A stretch of 64,000 nucleotides of DNA from Symsagittifera roscoffensis (GCF_963678635.1 NC_087069.1:16404660-16468659), one strand, 5' to 3'; positions 35,100-47,956 are shown, counted from the stretch's first letter. Notes: a model not told the origin generated them from the letters alone. Made by a program: numbers and translations.

Positions 35100-38000
35100 T
35101 GATCTCACGTTAAGGGTTGCAACCAAAATGTCGTCTAGATACACATGAATCCACATGTCTCTCAAAATATAAAATTTTGTTTAAAAGCAATAATTTATTC
35201 TAAAGCGATCAATTTAAAGCGCTAAATAGCATATTTCAAGTCATTGTGCCAGAACCAGATCAGGTCGGTAGTATTACAGCTGATTGAAAAAGCCACAAAG
35301 TCAACTAGCTTGTTCATAAGAAGCTCTTGATAATTGTTCCGATAAATAAATTGTATATCAGTTTCGAGTTCAACGCTACTTGTACAGACCCGTCGCGTTA
35401 GGCCATCAGGAGTGTACACAAAATGAAACAAAAATCCGTAAAAGTCCCCAACTCTTTTATCCCTCTTTTAACACGTTCTCGATAATTTCCTCAGTCGTAA
35501 GTGATTGGGGACCCGCTTACCTTTTAATTGTATCAAGCGTAATGGTTGATGAAATTGAGTTGTAACCCAATAATTACTTAGTAACACTTTTTGTCACAAA
35601 CAACTCTTTGAGTTTGTTCAAAATAAGTTTATTGTCTTATGCTGAATTGGCGAGTACTGTAATTGCGTTTTTTTAATCGCTCCCCCCATTTTCCCTCATT
35701 GCTTTTGCCTTTTAATAAGGCGTACTTCAGTTTCTAACCATTAAATAGGTTGTTTTTTTGATCATATCTCTCTGCCTCCCTCGGATATATCATGGGTATT
35801 ATTGTTCCCTAACCTAAAGTAGATAATAGTGGTGGATATGCTTTATCATTAATTCCTTTTTCTTCCTCGGTTGTTATTCTGTCAGATGCTTGCGTCTTCT
35901 GCAACTGAATCTCGTCTTCCCGAATTTGGCCACTTGCGACGTCTTTGCTGTTTTTTTTTTGCCCTGACACTTCGCTACTGTCTCTCCAGATTCGGGTATG
36001 AACCGACTCCAGTAACTTTCTATTTTTGTTATTTGCCCGGTCCCATACTGTCCGTATCAAAATACTCCAAATTTGTTCTCATCTTCCTCTGTTTCCAAAC
36101 CTTTAGTTTCACACTGGTTGAAATCGTGCGAAAAGTCATACTGATTTACTGTCGTCTTTCTGAAATAAATTGCGAAGTGATGTTTCCCGCTACAGCTATT
36201 ACAAATTATGTTTTTTTTTGCGGACAATTCTCTTTGGGTACAACCAACTACCTCAGTTATGACTTTCATCTTCCTCGATTGATCTGTGTTACCGCCTAAA
36301 GAGATTGAGCCTGCGGCTTGTAACTTTGGGCTCACAAAAAAGAACTCGACAGATGACAGCTTCCATAGCTCCGCGAAGTTAATCTGAAAAATATCGTTGA
36401 ATTTACTGATGAGATAGTTTTGCAAAAACTATCGTTGACTATGTTTCCCCACATTAAGTATATTTTGGATTTCATTCTTTTATTAGCTTTTCCTCTGATA
36501 CTTCTTTTAAGAAACCGTTTCTCTTCGTCTGTTCGACGGTTCTCTTCTTGCCTTCATACCCGGATCGCTTTGGTATTATGAAACTCTCTCAGTCCTCTCT
36601 GCCTCATCCTCCGCAGTTCCATCGTTTCTCGCTGTGTCCTCTTCTGTAACCGCTCTGTAATCTAACGTAGAATAGATATTCACCGGTCGAAGATTCCTCG
36701 ATGTGTACTTTCTCCTTAGCAGTTACCTCTAACTGAAATTTCCGTGCCCATCCTGACAGGGAACCGGCGGTTCTAGCGATGAAGCATGCCAGAATATATC
36801 TAACCAACGGTAGCTCGATTACGTTTGTGACTGCGTCATGTGGAAGTAACCTTAAGGTACTTGAAACAGCATAAGTAAAAAAACGAAAACACTCATTAGA
36901 ATCAACTTCAATTCTGTACGCTCACGATCGCCTTTGGCAGCACGCTACCACAACGCTTACTATTTCAATTAGTTTGGTAACACTTACTTATAACATGGGT
37001 AACAATGACCCCTAACATAAGGTATATAACAGCAATTTGGTCTCCACTAAAATAATTTTAAACTTTTTGACTCCAATTGCGAACCAGTATTCAAAAGTAA
37101 TTCAACCCCACAAAGCATTGAAAATGTCAATCACTCTAATCAATTCATTCTGATAAAAAAGCAACAAAAGATGTTACCCGAAATATAAAAATTATAACCT
37201 AAAATATAACGTATGCTATGACATTAAAACTTGGATGACTCATAAACCGAAAAAAAAACGGATTCGGTCGAGCATGGTCGAAACATTTCTTGCTTGGGCG
37301 GAGAACGGTCGAGCACACGTTTCCGGTCGAAAACGGTCGCAACACATCTTGTGTTTTTTAGTTTCGCTTTAAATGCTTAAATAGCCAATGTCAGTTCGCC
37401 CTCATTTTTGTGCGACGCATTCGCCGCCATATCTGTAGAGCCATGTGTTAGTGTCACCGCTGTCCAGTATCCATTCTCATCACGCTATTTTCCTCCTAGC
37501 CCGAGTAGGAGACGATTTGTCCAGTATGCGGGTTTTCGGAGTTTGCTGTCCTTCTTCACCATAGATTTTCCCGACGGCGACGGAGCTTCTGACTTATCCT
37601 GCAGTCTCCGGATTGCATCGCGATTCACTATCGGACTGTCTGTAGACATTTGCCCACCCGACGAACTGTCTATGATGATCGGGTTGTAAGCTGAGCCTGT
37701 TACATCAACTAAAATTCTGCGCCATCACGTAACCGTTGGGGACTCCACGCTAGCCTGTGGGCTGCCTCTTTGCGGGGGTCCACCAAAAATTATCAAAAAT
37801 ATCAGACATATGTACTTTTTTGCCCGAGTCCAAGTTTGAGGGTGTCCACCAAAACTTTTTGAATTATTCGACATATGCACTACTTTTCCGAGCCCAAAGT
37901 AACACTATGATTAGATTCGCCTGCCATTCTCTGCTTTAAAAACTCAGAATATAATTGTGACTTTAGCCGATTAATGTTTTTCCAAAAAAAACTAAGATAA

Positions 38001-39546
38001 CTTTTTCGCAGTGAAACTAGAACGGCCGCTTGGTTTGTTTCTCGGCATGTATATTTTTCGTGAGCCTGGAGCATGTGAAGTTCTTGCCAATTAGTGCTCG
38101 ATCCTTTCATGAATGCCCATCATTGTCTCGTCGTCTGCGCTGGTGTAGTTCTTCACGCTCCGCGCGGGAAAGATCTTCTTGTTTCGATCTAAACAACAAA
38201 AACCGTTGTCCCAAGATAAAAAATGTGATGAGGCATTTTTTGCAAGCGTGTGCTTAACACTAATCGGCCGAAAAAGGTATTAAATGGAGAGCGTCCCATC
38301 GACAGGTGTTTAATTATACTTATCGTGCAATAATTTTGTTTAGAGCTGATTTCAGAGCAGGTCTAGGCAATAAAACTGGTACACCATGAAGAATTCGCGC
38401 ATTTTACGCATACTATTTTCCATTAGCCCGGTCGCTCGAGTGTTTTCCTCCGTTGCGAACAATATTTAAATCTTTTCCTTGTGCAAAAATGCAGTGACGG
38501 TTTTGCTTTAAATCCCGTCCCTTGTTTTGTGCGCATTTCCACAGTAATTGCATGTGGAGCAGTATTATTTTTAGAATATTTTGTAATCACGGTAACTGTT
38601 ACTTTTTTGTATTTTGTATCGTCGTGAATTTGGAAACTTAACAAATACTTCTTCGCGACCATTACATGCGGTAATGGTACTAGAAAATCATTTTACTTTT
38701 CATTTATTGGCTCTTCCAACATAACACCAACCTCCAAAAATAGCTAGTTCAATTTAGCTATTCCTATTCAATTAAGTTCTAACACAAAAAATGCACTCCA
38801 GAATCTAGACACGTATGAGATGGATTTTCAACAATCGGTATGGTGTCGCTCTAAGTTACCACAAGCCCTTTTTGGAACGTCTCACTTCGCCCTAGTTTGT
38901 TTATCGATATTGAAATGATGTTTGTTTCGTTTTGACAAATGCTATTTCGTGCGCCGCGCCTTGAATGTTTTTTTTTTCTTCAATTTTCCCAAAAAGTTTT
39001 CTTGTCTAGCGGCTGATTTGAAGAAGAATCGGATAAACTCTGATCTCACGTTAAAGGTGTTCCTGGGATTCTCGGGTTGCAATAAATGTGTCGTCTAGAT
39101 ACACGTGAAGCAACATGTCTCTCGAACCAAAAAAATCTCGTTTTAAAGAGACAAATTATTTTAAAGCGATCAGTTTTAAAGCGATAAATAGCATACTTCA
39201 CGTCAATGTTGGAGAACCAGATCGGGTCGGTAAAGTTACTGCTGATTGAAAAAGCCACAAAGTCGACTAGCTCGTTAATAATAGGCATTTAAAAATTGTT
39301 CCGATAATTTTTTTAATCAGTTTCAATTTTAACGCTAACTTTACAGACCAGCTTACCTTTTAATTGTACCAAGCGTAATGATTGATGAAATTGAGTTGTA
39401 ACTTAAGGATGATTTAGGATAACTTTTTCCAACAAACAACTTTTTGAGTTCGTTCAAAATTAGTTTAATGTACATATGTTGAATTTGTGAATACTGTAAA
39501 TGCGTTTTTTCATCGCTCCCCACATTTTTACACACCGCTTTTGCCA
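35100..39546 (-). mobile_element. Element C: old gag-only LTR-like element (copy 1)
   Basis: Direct repeats at 35100-35710 and 39041-39546 (diverged, both holding TGATCTCACGTTAA at one end) bound this stretch. On the minus strand the right-hand repeat begins TGGCAAAAGC and ends ATCA, so TG...CA as in LTRs. The left repeat is longer because of an insertion of about 100 bp. Internal coding remnants are Gag-like only; no RT or integrase was found. No clear target duplication or primer site was seen, so this is an old or non-autonomous element. Confidence 0.6.
35809..37720 (-). pseudogene. Degenerate Gag-like sequence inside element C
   Basis: Minus-strand frames of protein-like composition occur in order. 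A Ser-rich N-terminal piece lies at about 37690-37400 (with an in-frame TAG), followed by a basic piece at 36807-36604. A piece at 36425-36057 contains CNSCSGKHHFAIYF, a CCHC knuckle whose last Cys is Phe, and an acidic, Lys-rich piece ends the series at 36060-35809. The knuckle style is that of LTR retroelement nucleocapsid, perhaps BEL/Pao-like. There are many stops and frame changes. Confidence 0.45.
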
Positions 39547-39559
39547 TTTGTCAAGGGAG

Positions 39560-40859
39560 TAGTAGATGTTGGAGGTTAAGTGGGGGGGAGGGGGGGTTGG
39601 TTTATTTGACACCCCCCCATGTATTAAGATAGGGAAAAGAGCATCCGGTCTGCCAGCTATGTATTAACATTGACTATAGAGTCTACAATGAATTAAGATA
39701 GGGAATACAAATGATAAGGTTTCAGTGTGATGTTAAGAGAAAGAAAAAACCTAATTTTTTTTTTGGTTTTTGAGTGGAAAAACTTCGGCGCCCGTTACCT
39801 AGTTGTTAAATATCAAAGGTTAATTACGAGTAGGTTGTGTAATGAAGGACTTTTAATTAGTTTTTTGATATATGGTAGGTCGATGGTAAGAGTTTTTTGG
39901 GTAAAAACTTGGAATTTTCTTGAAAAAGTTTTCAAAAAAACTTCAAAACACGATAAGGTTGGCTATTCTTTGACCTAATTTATTAGATAATCTTACTTTC
40001 CATCTAAATGAAACAATAATCTTACTTTCTATTTAAATGAAACAATGCAGAAACCAACAGAGACTTCGAAAAAATTCAAGCTTTTTGGAAAAAATTGCAA
40101 AAATTTCAAGTTTTCAAATTGCAAAAAAATCGTATACATTGGTTAATTTTTTCCTTGCTTCTGATCTATATACGTACGAAACAATATACGTACGTCCAGA
40201 GTTTGAAATTGAGTTCATATTGTATTTTGAACGGCATCATATTGAAACAATGATACAAAAACGTGATTAAAATTTTCGATTTTTCCAAAATTTTTTAAGC
40301 AAAATATTGAAATCCGATAAAATTTAGCATTGTTTGAGCTAGAAAGTGGTTATTTAATGCTCTCATCATTAACAAGAAAGCTCATAACAGCTGAATCAAT
40401 ATCAAAACTTCTCGTATTTCAAATATATTTTTGGGAAAACTGAAATTATTCGTAATTTTTTAGAAAATTTTGAAAAAATTAATGAAATCTGTCCAAAATT
40501 TTCCATTTTTGACCTTTTTTTGGTAGTTAAATGATTTTTCATCCATTTCAGGGTAAATTGAAATAGGAATCTCAAATTTAAATGAACATTAAGTGCAATA
40601 TTCTAGGAAATTTAATAATCCATGCTACAAAAGACTCCATGATTTAACTCCTCCTCAGTTTTTTCTCAAAGATTAACCCAATTTTGTACAAAAATTACAA
40701 ATTCTGAGCATTTTTTCACGTTAAAGAAAACGCATTCCAGATCAATGATGGAAATTGAACATTTAACTGCTAAAATTGACTAAAAATGGGACAATTTTTT
40801 AAAAAGTTTGAGCTCAAACTCAAGAAAATCTTCTTCATAACTGATGATTATCTCTCTGT
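39560..40859. other. AT-rich spacer with G-run/C-run hairpin
   Basis: Near 39575-39618 a long G-rich run is followed by a C7 run. The corresponding run in copy 2 (about 57514-57560) is longer and less interrupted. The remainder, and its copy at 57482-58797, is AT-rich without convincing genes. Confidence 0.5.
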
Positions 40860-42115
40860 TGCTTTTGCAACATAATTTTCATAATTTTCCGTAGAAATGT
40901 ACTATGTTTAAAGAGTATTCATTCTGCTTAATGCATGTTTCCGCTATTGAACACACTTTGCAAGAATATTAAGTCAGAACTGGAGAATTTAGGAGGAAAA
41001 TAGCATCAATTGACTGAACAATTTGCTGGCAGAGATGATATTAGAACTCTTACCGTCTGGTTATTACAATAAAATTTGTAAATATCTTCCTCATGGTTCC
41101 CTTGTTTAGTTGCTACAGTAAACTATTCAAGCAAAAATACAATTTTTCAGATCAATGACTATCATTTTCCTTGAAAAATAGTTACTTTTAATGATTTTCC
41201 GAAGAAACGTATTATGTTTTTTTATGGTTATTCTTGCTCACTGCTTAATGCATGTTTTCGCTATTAAACACACTTTGCCAGAAAAATTATTCAGAACTGG
41301 AGAATTGACGAGGAAAATAGTATCAATTGAACGAACAATTTGCTTGCAGAGATGAAATTGGAACTGATACCGTCTGATTAATTTAGATAAAAATTGTAAA
41401 TGTCTTCCTCAAGGTTCCCTTGTTTAGTTGCTACAAAAAACTATTTAAGCAAAAATACAACTTTTCAGATCAAGAACTATCAATTTCCTTGAAAAATAGT
41501 TACTTTTAATGATTTTCCGAACAAACGTTCTATAATTTTATGGTTATTCTTGCTTTCTGATTAAGGCATGTTTTCGTTACTGAAAACACTTTGCAAGAAA
41601 GTTTAGTCAAAACTTGAGAATTTAGGCGAAAATAGAAACAATTGAACGAACAATATGCTGGCAGAGATGAAATTAGAACTGATATTGTCTGATTATTTTT
41701 GATAAAAATTGTAAATGTCTTCCTCAAGTTTCCCTTGTTTAGTTGCTACAGTAAACTATTTAAGCAAAAATACAAATTTTCAGATCAATAACTATCATTT
41801 TCCTTGAAAAATAGTTAGATTTAATGATTTCCGAAGAAACGTTCTATGATTTTATGGTTATTCTTGCTTTCTGTTTAATGCATGTTTTCGCTATTGAACA
41901 CAGTTTGCAAGAAAATTTAATCAGAACTGAAGAATTTAGGAGGAAAATAGTATCAATTGAACGAACAAGTTGCTGGCAGAGATGAAATTAGAACTGCGAC
42001 CGTCTGATTATTTTCGATGAAATTTGTAAAGGTTTTCTTCAAGGTTCCCTTGTTTAGTTGCTGCAGTAAACTTTTAAAGCAAAAATACAACTTTTCAGAT
42101 AAATAATTATCACTT
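40860..42115. repeat. ~315-bp tandem repeat, about four units (copy 1)
   Basis: Units are marked by TTGTTTAGTTGCTACAGTAA at about 41104, 41422, 41737 and 42052 (spacing 315-318 bp). All share AATGCATGTTTTCGCTATT and GCTGGCAGAGATGAAATTAG segments. There is no coding capacity. Confidence 0.8.
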
Positions 42116-43370
42116 TTCTTGCAAAATATTTTTTAACAAATGTTTTTTATTCTTAATTGATAACGGAAGTTATCTCAAAAACACCCAAGTGAGAAAAAAC
42201 TGGTACTAGTTAAAAAATGTAAAAAAATGAGAATAAAAAATTGTATTTTTACGATTTGAGAACAAATTAGGAGCAGCTCCATAGTTATAATCTCCGGAAA
42301 TACGCAAGGGAACCTAGTTCCTAGCATCTACAATCTAAAAACTTCTAAGAGAGCGCGTCTCAAAAAATTGATTTAGCAAAGCAAATCAAGGTGCAAACTG
42401 GAGTAATTGTGTAATTTTCCGATTTTTAAGAGGAAAAAAACTCTATATAGTAAAAATGTAGTAATATTTTGTATATAGTGTTGTAAATTGTATGTAGTAT
42501 TGTGTATGTTTGTAGTATCGTGTAATGTTTATAGCCAGGAAGTGTAGATATTCAAAGAAAGTATTTGATTTATGTTCCATGTATCTACTTCCAAAAGATG
42601 TTGGATTGGATTTACTTTACAAAAACTAACCTCGAATCATCTGATTTTTCATACAGACTTACCTATTATATCAAATGATAGCAAACTTTTCAAATGAATT
42701 ACACATAAATACAAATTTGTGATGCTTTTTATAACGGAATTTTTTTCTCAAGATATACTTTATAAGCTAAATTTTCGTAAAATTATCTCAAAACTCCTAA
42801 AGATTTAATTTGAGTTTCAATCTCAAATCAGCTTTTTCTCAGTTTCTGCTTCATCTACTATTTACTAAATTAATCCAATTTGAAAAAAATTTTTCTTGAA
42901 AATTGAACTTTGGATGGAACAAGGTATCGTTTCAACGAACGTTCAATAATCCGAAGCTGAATGAATACCATAAATCCTTTGCTAAAAGCCTTTAAATGAT
43001 TTTCTCTAGCTGATAACTGTATATTCACGTTTAAAATCAGCATTTTCATTTTAGAGTGAATTTTTACTTAAAAATGATGTATATCCTTGTCTTGAAATTT
43101 TCAAAGTTTAGCAAAAACATACATTTTTTTAATTTTTCCAGGTCATTTATCAATTTATTTTCTGAAATCATCATAAGTCAAACACCATTATCTGCTTAAA
43201 AACGCTCTACTCTACGAACACTTTTAGAAACACTAAACAGGGAAAACTTTAAAATAATAACTAATAAAAACCTAACAATAAGTCGATGCTTTACAAATAT
43301 CCAAGTTTCACAATTTTTAAGCAAATACTCAACTACTCATTAGCAAATGTTATGCACTTTTACAACAAAT
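42116..43370. other. Intergenic, nothing recognised
   Basis: AT-rich sequence with short local repeats such as GTAGTATTGTGTATG near 42485-42530. No coding frame or RNA gene was recognised. Confidence 0.45.
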
Positions 43371-43892
43371 TCATCGCAACAAAGTCTCCGCAAGCTTGCA
43401 ACCAAGGAAGTTTTTACTGTTGATTAGAGGGGTTTTTGGATCGAGTTCCATGGACAGTTTCACGACAATTTGAACTCGATTTTTGCTGTCTTTATCATCA
43501 ATCAAAACCTTTGAATAAAAAAATAAATGACAGTTCAGATATTGTGATGAAAACACTGAATAATTTCTGACTAAATTTATCACAATCGTTTGGACTTTTC
43601 AGATTCAGTAAAAACTAATTTTCATGGTAATTTCTATGTTTTTAAGAAAAATTCTTACTTTAACCTTTTCTTGAAGTGTGTTTGGAGACTGCTGAGCACA
43701 TAATTTAACATTGTGTTGACAATGCTTCTTCTTGAAATGATTAGTGAGTTCCTCGCTCCTATAAGTATAAAAGTTACAATTGAAACACTTCAAAGCACCA
43801 CAGGTTCTACGATGTCCTGATGCGTGTAAGCGAGTGTATTATTTGCCACATTCAGGACATGCAATTTTTTCGTTTCTATTCAGTGACGGCAT
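43371..43892 (-). pseudogene. Small two-exon C2H2/CCHC zinc-finger gene, in-frame TAA (copy 1)
   Basis: Exon 1 runs from ATG 43892-43890 to 43659. A GTAAGA donor, a 150-bp intron and an acceptor at 43510-43509 lead to exon 2, 43508-43371, ending TGA. The phases match (0/0). Two putative zinc-binding units are seen. The first, CPEC...HRRTC, is broken by TAA at 43841-43839. The second, CFNC...HFKKKH, has C2H2 spacing CX2CX12HX4H. Exon 2 encodes 45 residues of ordinary composition. A small nucleic-acid-binding protein is plausible. Alternatively translation starts after the TAA, or the copy is dead. No close family is recognised. Confidence 0.5.
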
Positions 43893-44103
43893 CTCACGAA
43901 AGAACTTGAGAATAAATGAGAGATGTAGAATGTCCCGATATTTTAGATAAGAAATGTTGAATAGCCTCAAAATTGAAAAAAAAATAAGAGAAAATTGCAA
44001 ATTTTTCAACCAATTCTTTTTAACATGAAAGAAATCAGAATGGATAACATTCTAATTGGTCAAGTTGAAAAAATCATCCAATCTAACCAGGGAATTTTCA
44101 AAA

Positions 44104-44250
44104 GTTTTGCTATCAACCAATCAGAATCGAGCATTTCTTGAAAAAAAATTTTTATCTTTTTTGATATCAACTAATCAGAGTCGAGCATTATTTATTAGGA
44201 AATTTTTATCTTTTTTGATATCAACCAATCAGAATCGAGCATTCCTTCAC
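44104..44250. repeat. ~62-bp tandem repeat with CAATCAGAATCGAGCATT
   Basis: Three units carry ATCAACCAATCAGAATCGAG followed by TTTTTATCTTTTTTGAT, with a weaker fourth near 44266. The CCAATCAGA word recurs elsewhere nearby (48641, 45099). Copy 2 lies at 62040-62186. Confidence 0.6.
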
Positions 44251-44496
44251 AGGTAATCTTTGTAGTATTAAGCAATCAGAATGGAGTATTCACGGATTTT
44301 AAAGTATTTTATACGTCAGAACAAAGCTATGTTTATGATTCTTCCCATTCAATCATTTTTACTGAAAAATTTTCCAACATAGCTAACATATACATTTGAC
44401 GCCCAAATGAGATTTTTTGTCTGATTTATACTGTTTTTTCGATACTCAATTCAAATTTTAAAATTTCTATCAAAATTTCATCGATTTGTTCTATTT

Positions 44497-45468
44497 CTAA
44501 TCAGTGAAAAAAGAAATTACCAAAGTATACGTTTTTATTGTTTTCTTTTTGGTATATTGTAGTATATACAACCGGAAGTCTATTAAATTTGGATCAACGA
44601 TCAAAAGATATTCTGACAAATCTGGATTTTGTATTTGTATCAAATTCAAAACAGTAATCGAATTGATGTTCCTCATCTCCAATTTTTGTTTTATAGGCTC
44701 TTCCGTTGTTTTGTTTTTTATCGATCGACCACTCAATCTGATTTTACTCTTCTAATTAAAAGCAGTACTCTTCTTTTTTGTAATCTCCTCTCCATCTTTT
44801 AAACAAAATTATTGAACTTTCTGAGTTTCTAGACAAAACAAAAACTAATACAATCTCCCTCAACGTCATCTGTACACCACTCTTTTATTTTTTTGTAGTA
44901 GTTCAGCCTTAAACTTTGATAAATATTCATTTCAGTTATTGAAAACGCTTTTGAAAGAAACATATTTCTTACTGAAATAAACAAAGAAACTTTGAAAACT
45001 CCAATTGTTTTATCAATTTTAACGTTGAAAACTCCAATTGTTTTATGAATTTTATCAATAACATCCAGCATAAAAACGTTTTCCATCCTTAAGAAAAATG
45101 TTGTAGCCAATCAAAAACTCAAATTATGGTGAAAAAAATTGAAACCAACCAAATAATAAAAAAAAATTTTAAAAACATTGATAAGGTTTTCAACTATATT
45201 TTTGTTTGTAAGTTTGTTCATATCAGACCAAATTTACTTAAGTTTAGATGAAACAGCAAATGCTGGAAAAAAATTCTGTAAATTCTTACGCAGTAACTTC
45301 ACAATTAACTGATAATTGGTTTTTATTTTATGTCATTTTGGAGTAAATTGTATGTTTTGTCTGAATTTTTTTCGGATCTCACACCTCTAAATATACACTT
45401 CAGAGAGAAAAAATAGTTTTGAACCAATAATATTTTAATTATCAAGCATAAAAAAACATCACAAAGCT
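44497..45468. other. No supported gene
   Basis: Short frames exist on both strands (for example minus 45110-44829, 93 codons with an internally repeated KTIGVF segment), but none has a recognised domain or convincing splice signals. Left unassigned. Confidence 0.4.
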
Positions 45469-46109
45469 TTACTGAGGCTTACAATTATCAACAAACATAA
45501 AATCTCCCAATATTTGGGACAGTTCTTTGAGTTCATCCAAAGTATAGTTGACATATGCAATTTGCTTCAAGTCTTCATTTTCCTTTGTAGTGAAGAGTCG
45601 AATCTGAATGTAGGGGGGCTTGCATACGTTGTACTTCTTGATTGTGACACACACATTCCTCATGTGGTATGTTGCTATTTCATATACTCTATTACAGATG
45701 TCGAGCTCCTGATCCATAGTTGATTCTTTACCAGATTTGGCTTCATATATAGGTACGAGTCCAGGTTTTTCAGCCTTGTGAATAATGGTATTCCGTATTG
45801 CGGATATTGCTTCTCTTTCTTTTTCACTAAGATAGAATTGTTGAGACTTTTCAAATTGTCCCAAATCATTTATTTTATTAGATGAAAGCACGGTTCCAAG
45901 TATATTTTCCCCTTGTAGGATTTTTGGAACCAAACAAATCTCCCAACTGTTTTTTGATTTTTTGAAAATTCAATATAGTTGGAACTATCAGCTTTCTTCG
46001 AGTATATTTTGAAGAACAAATTGATCAGATGAGGAGAAATGAGAGAAATAATTTTGAGTTTAAGTGAAAATGGAAGTAAGCGGTATGAGTCATCGCGATT
46101 TCCATACAT
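45469..46109 (-). pseudogene. Unrecognised gene with one frame change (copy 1), weakly F-box-like N-terminus
   Basis: ATG 46109-46107 begins a frame whose first 45 residues (LLPFSLKLKIISLISPHLIN and onward) loosely resemble nematode F-box starts. That frame is protein-like to about 45960. Near an A6 run (about 45940) the protein-like reading switches frame and continues for about 160 codons to TAA at 45471-45469, with a Lys/Glu-rich, Ile-rich body and a C-terminus ending NCKPQ. A homopolymer indel best explains the switch, because no consensus intron fits. The F-box reading is weak and the function unknown. Confidence 0.45.
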
Positions 46110-46444
46110 GGAAGTAGTACCAATTATGGAAGGATTTCCCTATATGGAAGCTGCTTAGGCGTTACTACTACTATATAAGTCTACAATTTTCTGCAAAAAT
46201 CATTTATCCCAATGGCAGCTGCTTTGTGTCAAGCTCTTCCCAGTTTTTATTCATATTATAATAGTAAATCCTTGCTTATTTCTGTTTCCAACAAATTTTA
46301 CGAAAAATACATAGTAGGCCAAGGTTATTGCAGGTCTATTCATGATTCTTTCTGTTCCTTGGGAAATTGCAAATTTCATACAATTTGAATTGGAACACAT
46401 CTTAGCCAAGTTCTTCAGAGATTAGACAAATATCAATACATATA

Positions 46445-47038
46445 TCAAGAAATTGGTTGTCTATACAGTTTTTACAAACACAGAGTCTTTTCGAGTATTG
46501 TCATATCAAGTGGGGAAGTCTCCAATCAGCTTAGTTTCGGAGTTCACCATTATTTACGATGGAAAGGAGCAGAAAAAAAACACCAAGCGTATCAAGGAAA
46601 CGACTTGTTCGGAAAAAGTTCAAAAAACATTATCTAAATTCTAATCAAAACCTTGCATCTACGCAAAATCTTGGCTCAGCATTTCTAGACAGAAAATCAA
46701 AAAGTTCAAAATTCAAAAAATAAATCTGATTTGTTCAAAATAATTGATTGTTTTATTGATAGTTATGGTTCTGTAATTAGTGAGCGTGTCGATTTTTCTA
46801 TTATTATTTAGAATAAAATCTAAGCAAAATTATTTAAATTTCAATTCAAATGTTTTTCAACGATTAAATTTAGGTTACTTTTTTTACAAGATGCAAAAAA
46901 ACTTAATCACCTTATAACAATTTTGCGTTTTTTACAGAAAATTTGGTGCAGAACGCAACTTTTTTCATCTTTTAAAAAATATATACATTTGCAAAACCTA
47001 ACTTCTTTTTTCTTATTGTTTAGAAATTATCAGTACTG
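46445..47038. other. Intergenic, nothing recognised
   Basis: AT-rich sequence. Short frames only, none supported. Confidence 0.4.
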
Positions 47039-47740
47039 ATGACTTCGAGTGCTTTTCCGTATCTTAATAAACTGTTTTCTGATAATTATTGTTTAGATAT
47101 GTGCAAAAACAGATTTTTTACTGATCAAATTTAAAACAAAGAATTTCTTAAATTTAAATTTTTAACATTGCAAGAAAATCTTGTTACAGTTTTCTTTAGA
47201 ATGTGAAAAAAATTAATAAAAATTTTCTTCGAATGCGAAATTTTTTGGTTTTTAAAAAAGTATGCAAAAAAAATTATGAAATATTTTGCATGTTGCAAAA
47301 TTTTTCAAGAAAATTTTCTGCACGATGCAAGTTTTTTCTTAATTTTTCAAAAAATATTTGCAAAAGACAAACTTCTTTTTTCTTATGCAAATGCAAAAAT
47401 GCAAAATTTTATTGTAAAAAACTTGTTAAATTAATGCTAAAAGTTTTTCATAATCGATGACTTTGGGTGCCATTCCCTATCTTAATACATTGTTTTTCCG
47501 AATTTTTTGATCAATATAAATGCAAAAGAGAGATTTCTTTATGATCAAACTTAAAACAAAGATTTTCCTTTACTTTAGTTATTAACAGTGCAAGAAAATC
47601 CTCTTTCAGTTTTTTTCAAAATGCGAAAACTTTTAATGAAATTTTTATAAACTTGCGAGATTTTCTTTGATTTTTTATTAAGTATGCAAACAAATTAGGA
47701 AATTTTTTGCATGGTGCAAAAACTAAGGTAAAGTTTTTAA
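47039..47740. repeat. Diverged ~417-bp direct repeat, TTTGCAAA-rich
   Basis: GATGACTTCGAGTGC at 47039 and GATGACTTTGGGTGC at 47456 start two copies that share TTAAAACAAAGA, AACA(T/G)TGCAAGAAAATC and GTATGCAAA blocks. The second copy is shorter. It is rich in GCAAAATTT words and non-coding. Confidence 0.6.
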
Positions 47741-47956
47741 CAGTTTGCAAAAAATGGTTTAGTTTTTTTGCCATCTTTCTAACAAAATTCTATAAAAATA
47801 TTTTCCAGATGCATAATTAGTTTAATTTTAACAAAGTTTTACCTTTGAAATTTCCTAATAAATTTTTCTAAGATCTCTTCGTTCCTATCTCCTTAAAATA
47901 AAAATACTAGATGCAAAGAAAAGAAATTACAAAACACAAGACAATAACCATTTTAT

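Noticed and set aside
41530..41727. Short frames inside the 315-bp tandem repeats
   Set aside because: Present only in one repeat unit and broken in the others; not conserved coding sequence.
44829..45110. 93-codon minus-strand frame with a repeated KTIGVF segment
   Set aside because: The peptide repeat reflects a DNA-level repeat; no domain, splice signal or start context supports a gene.
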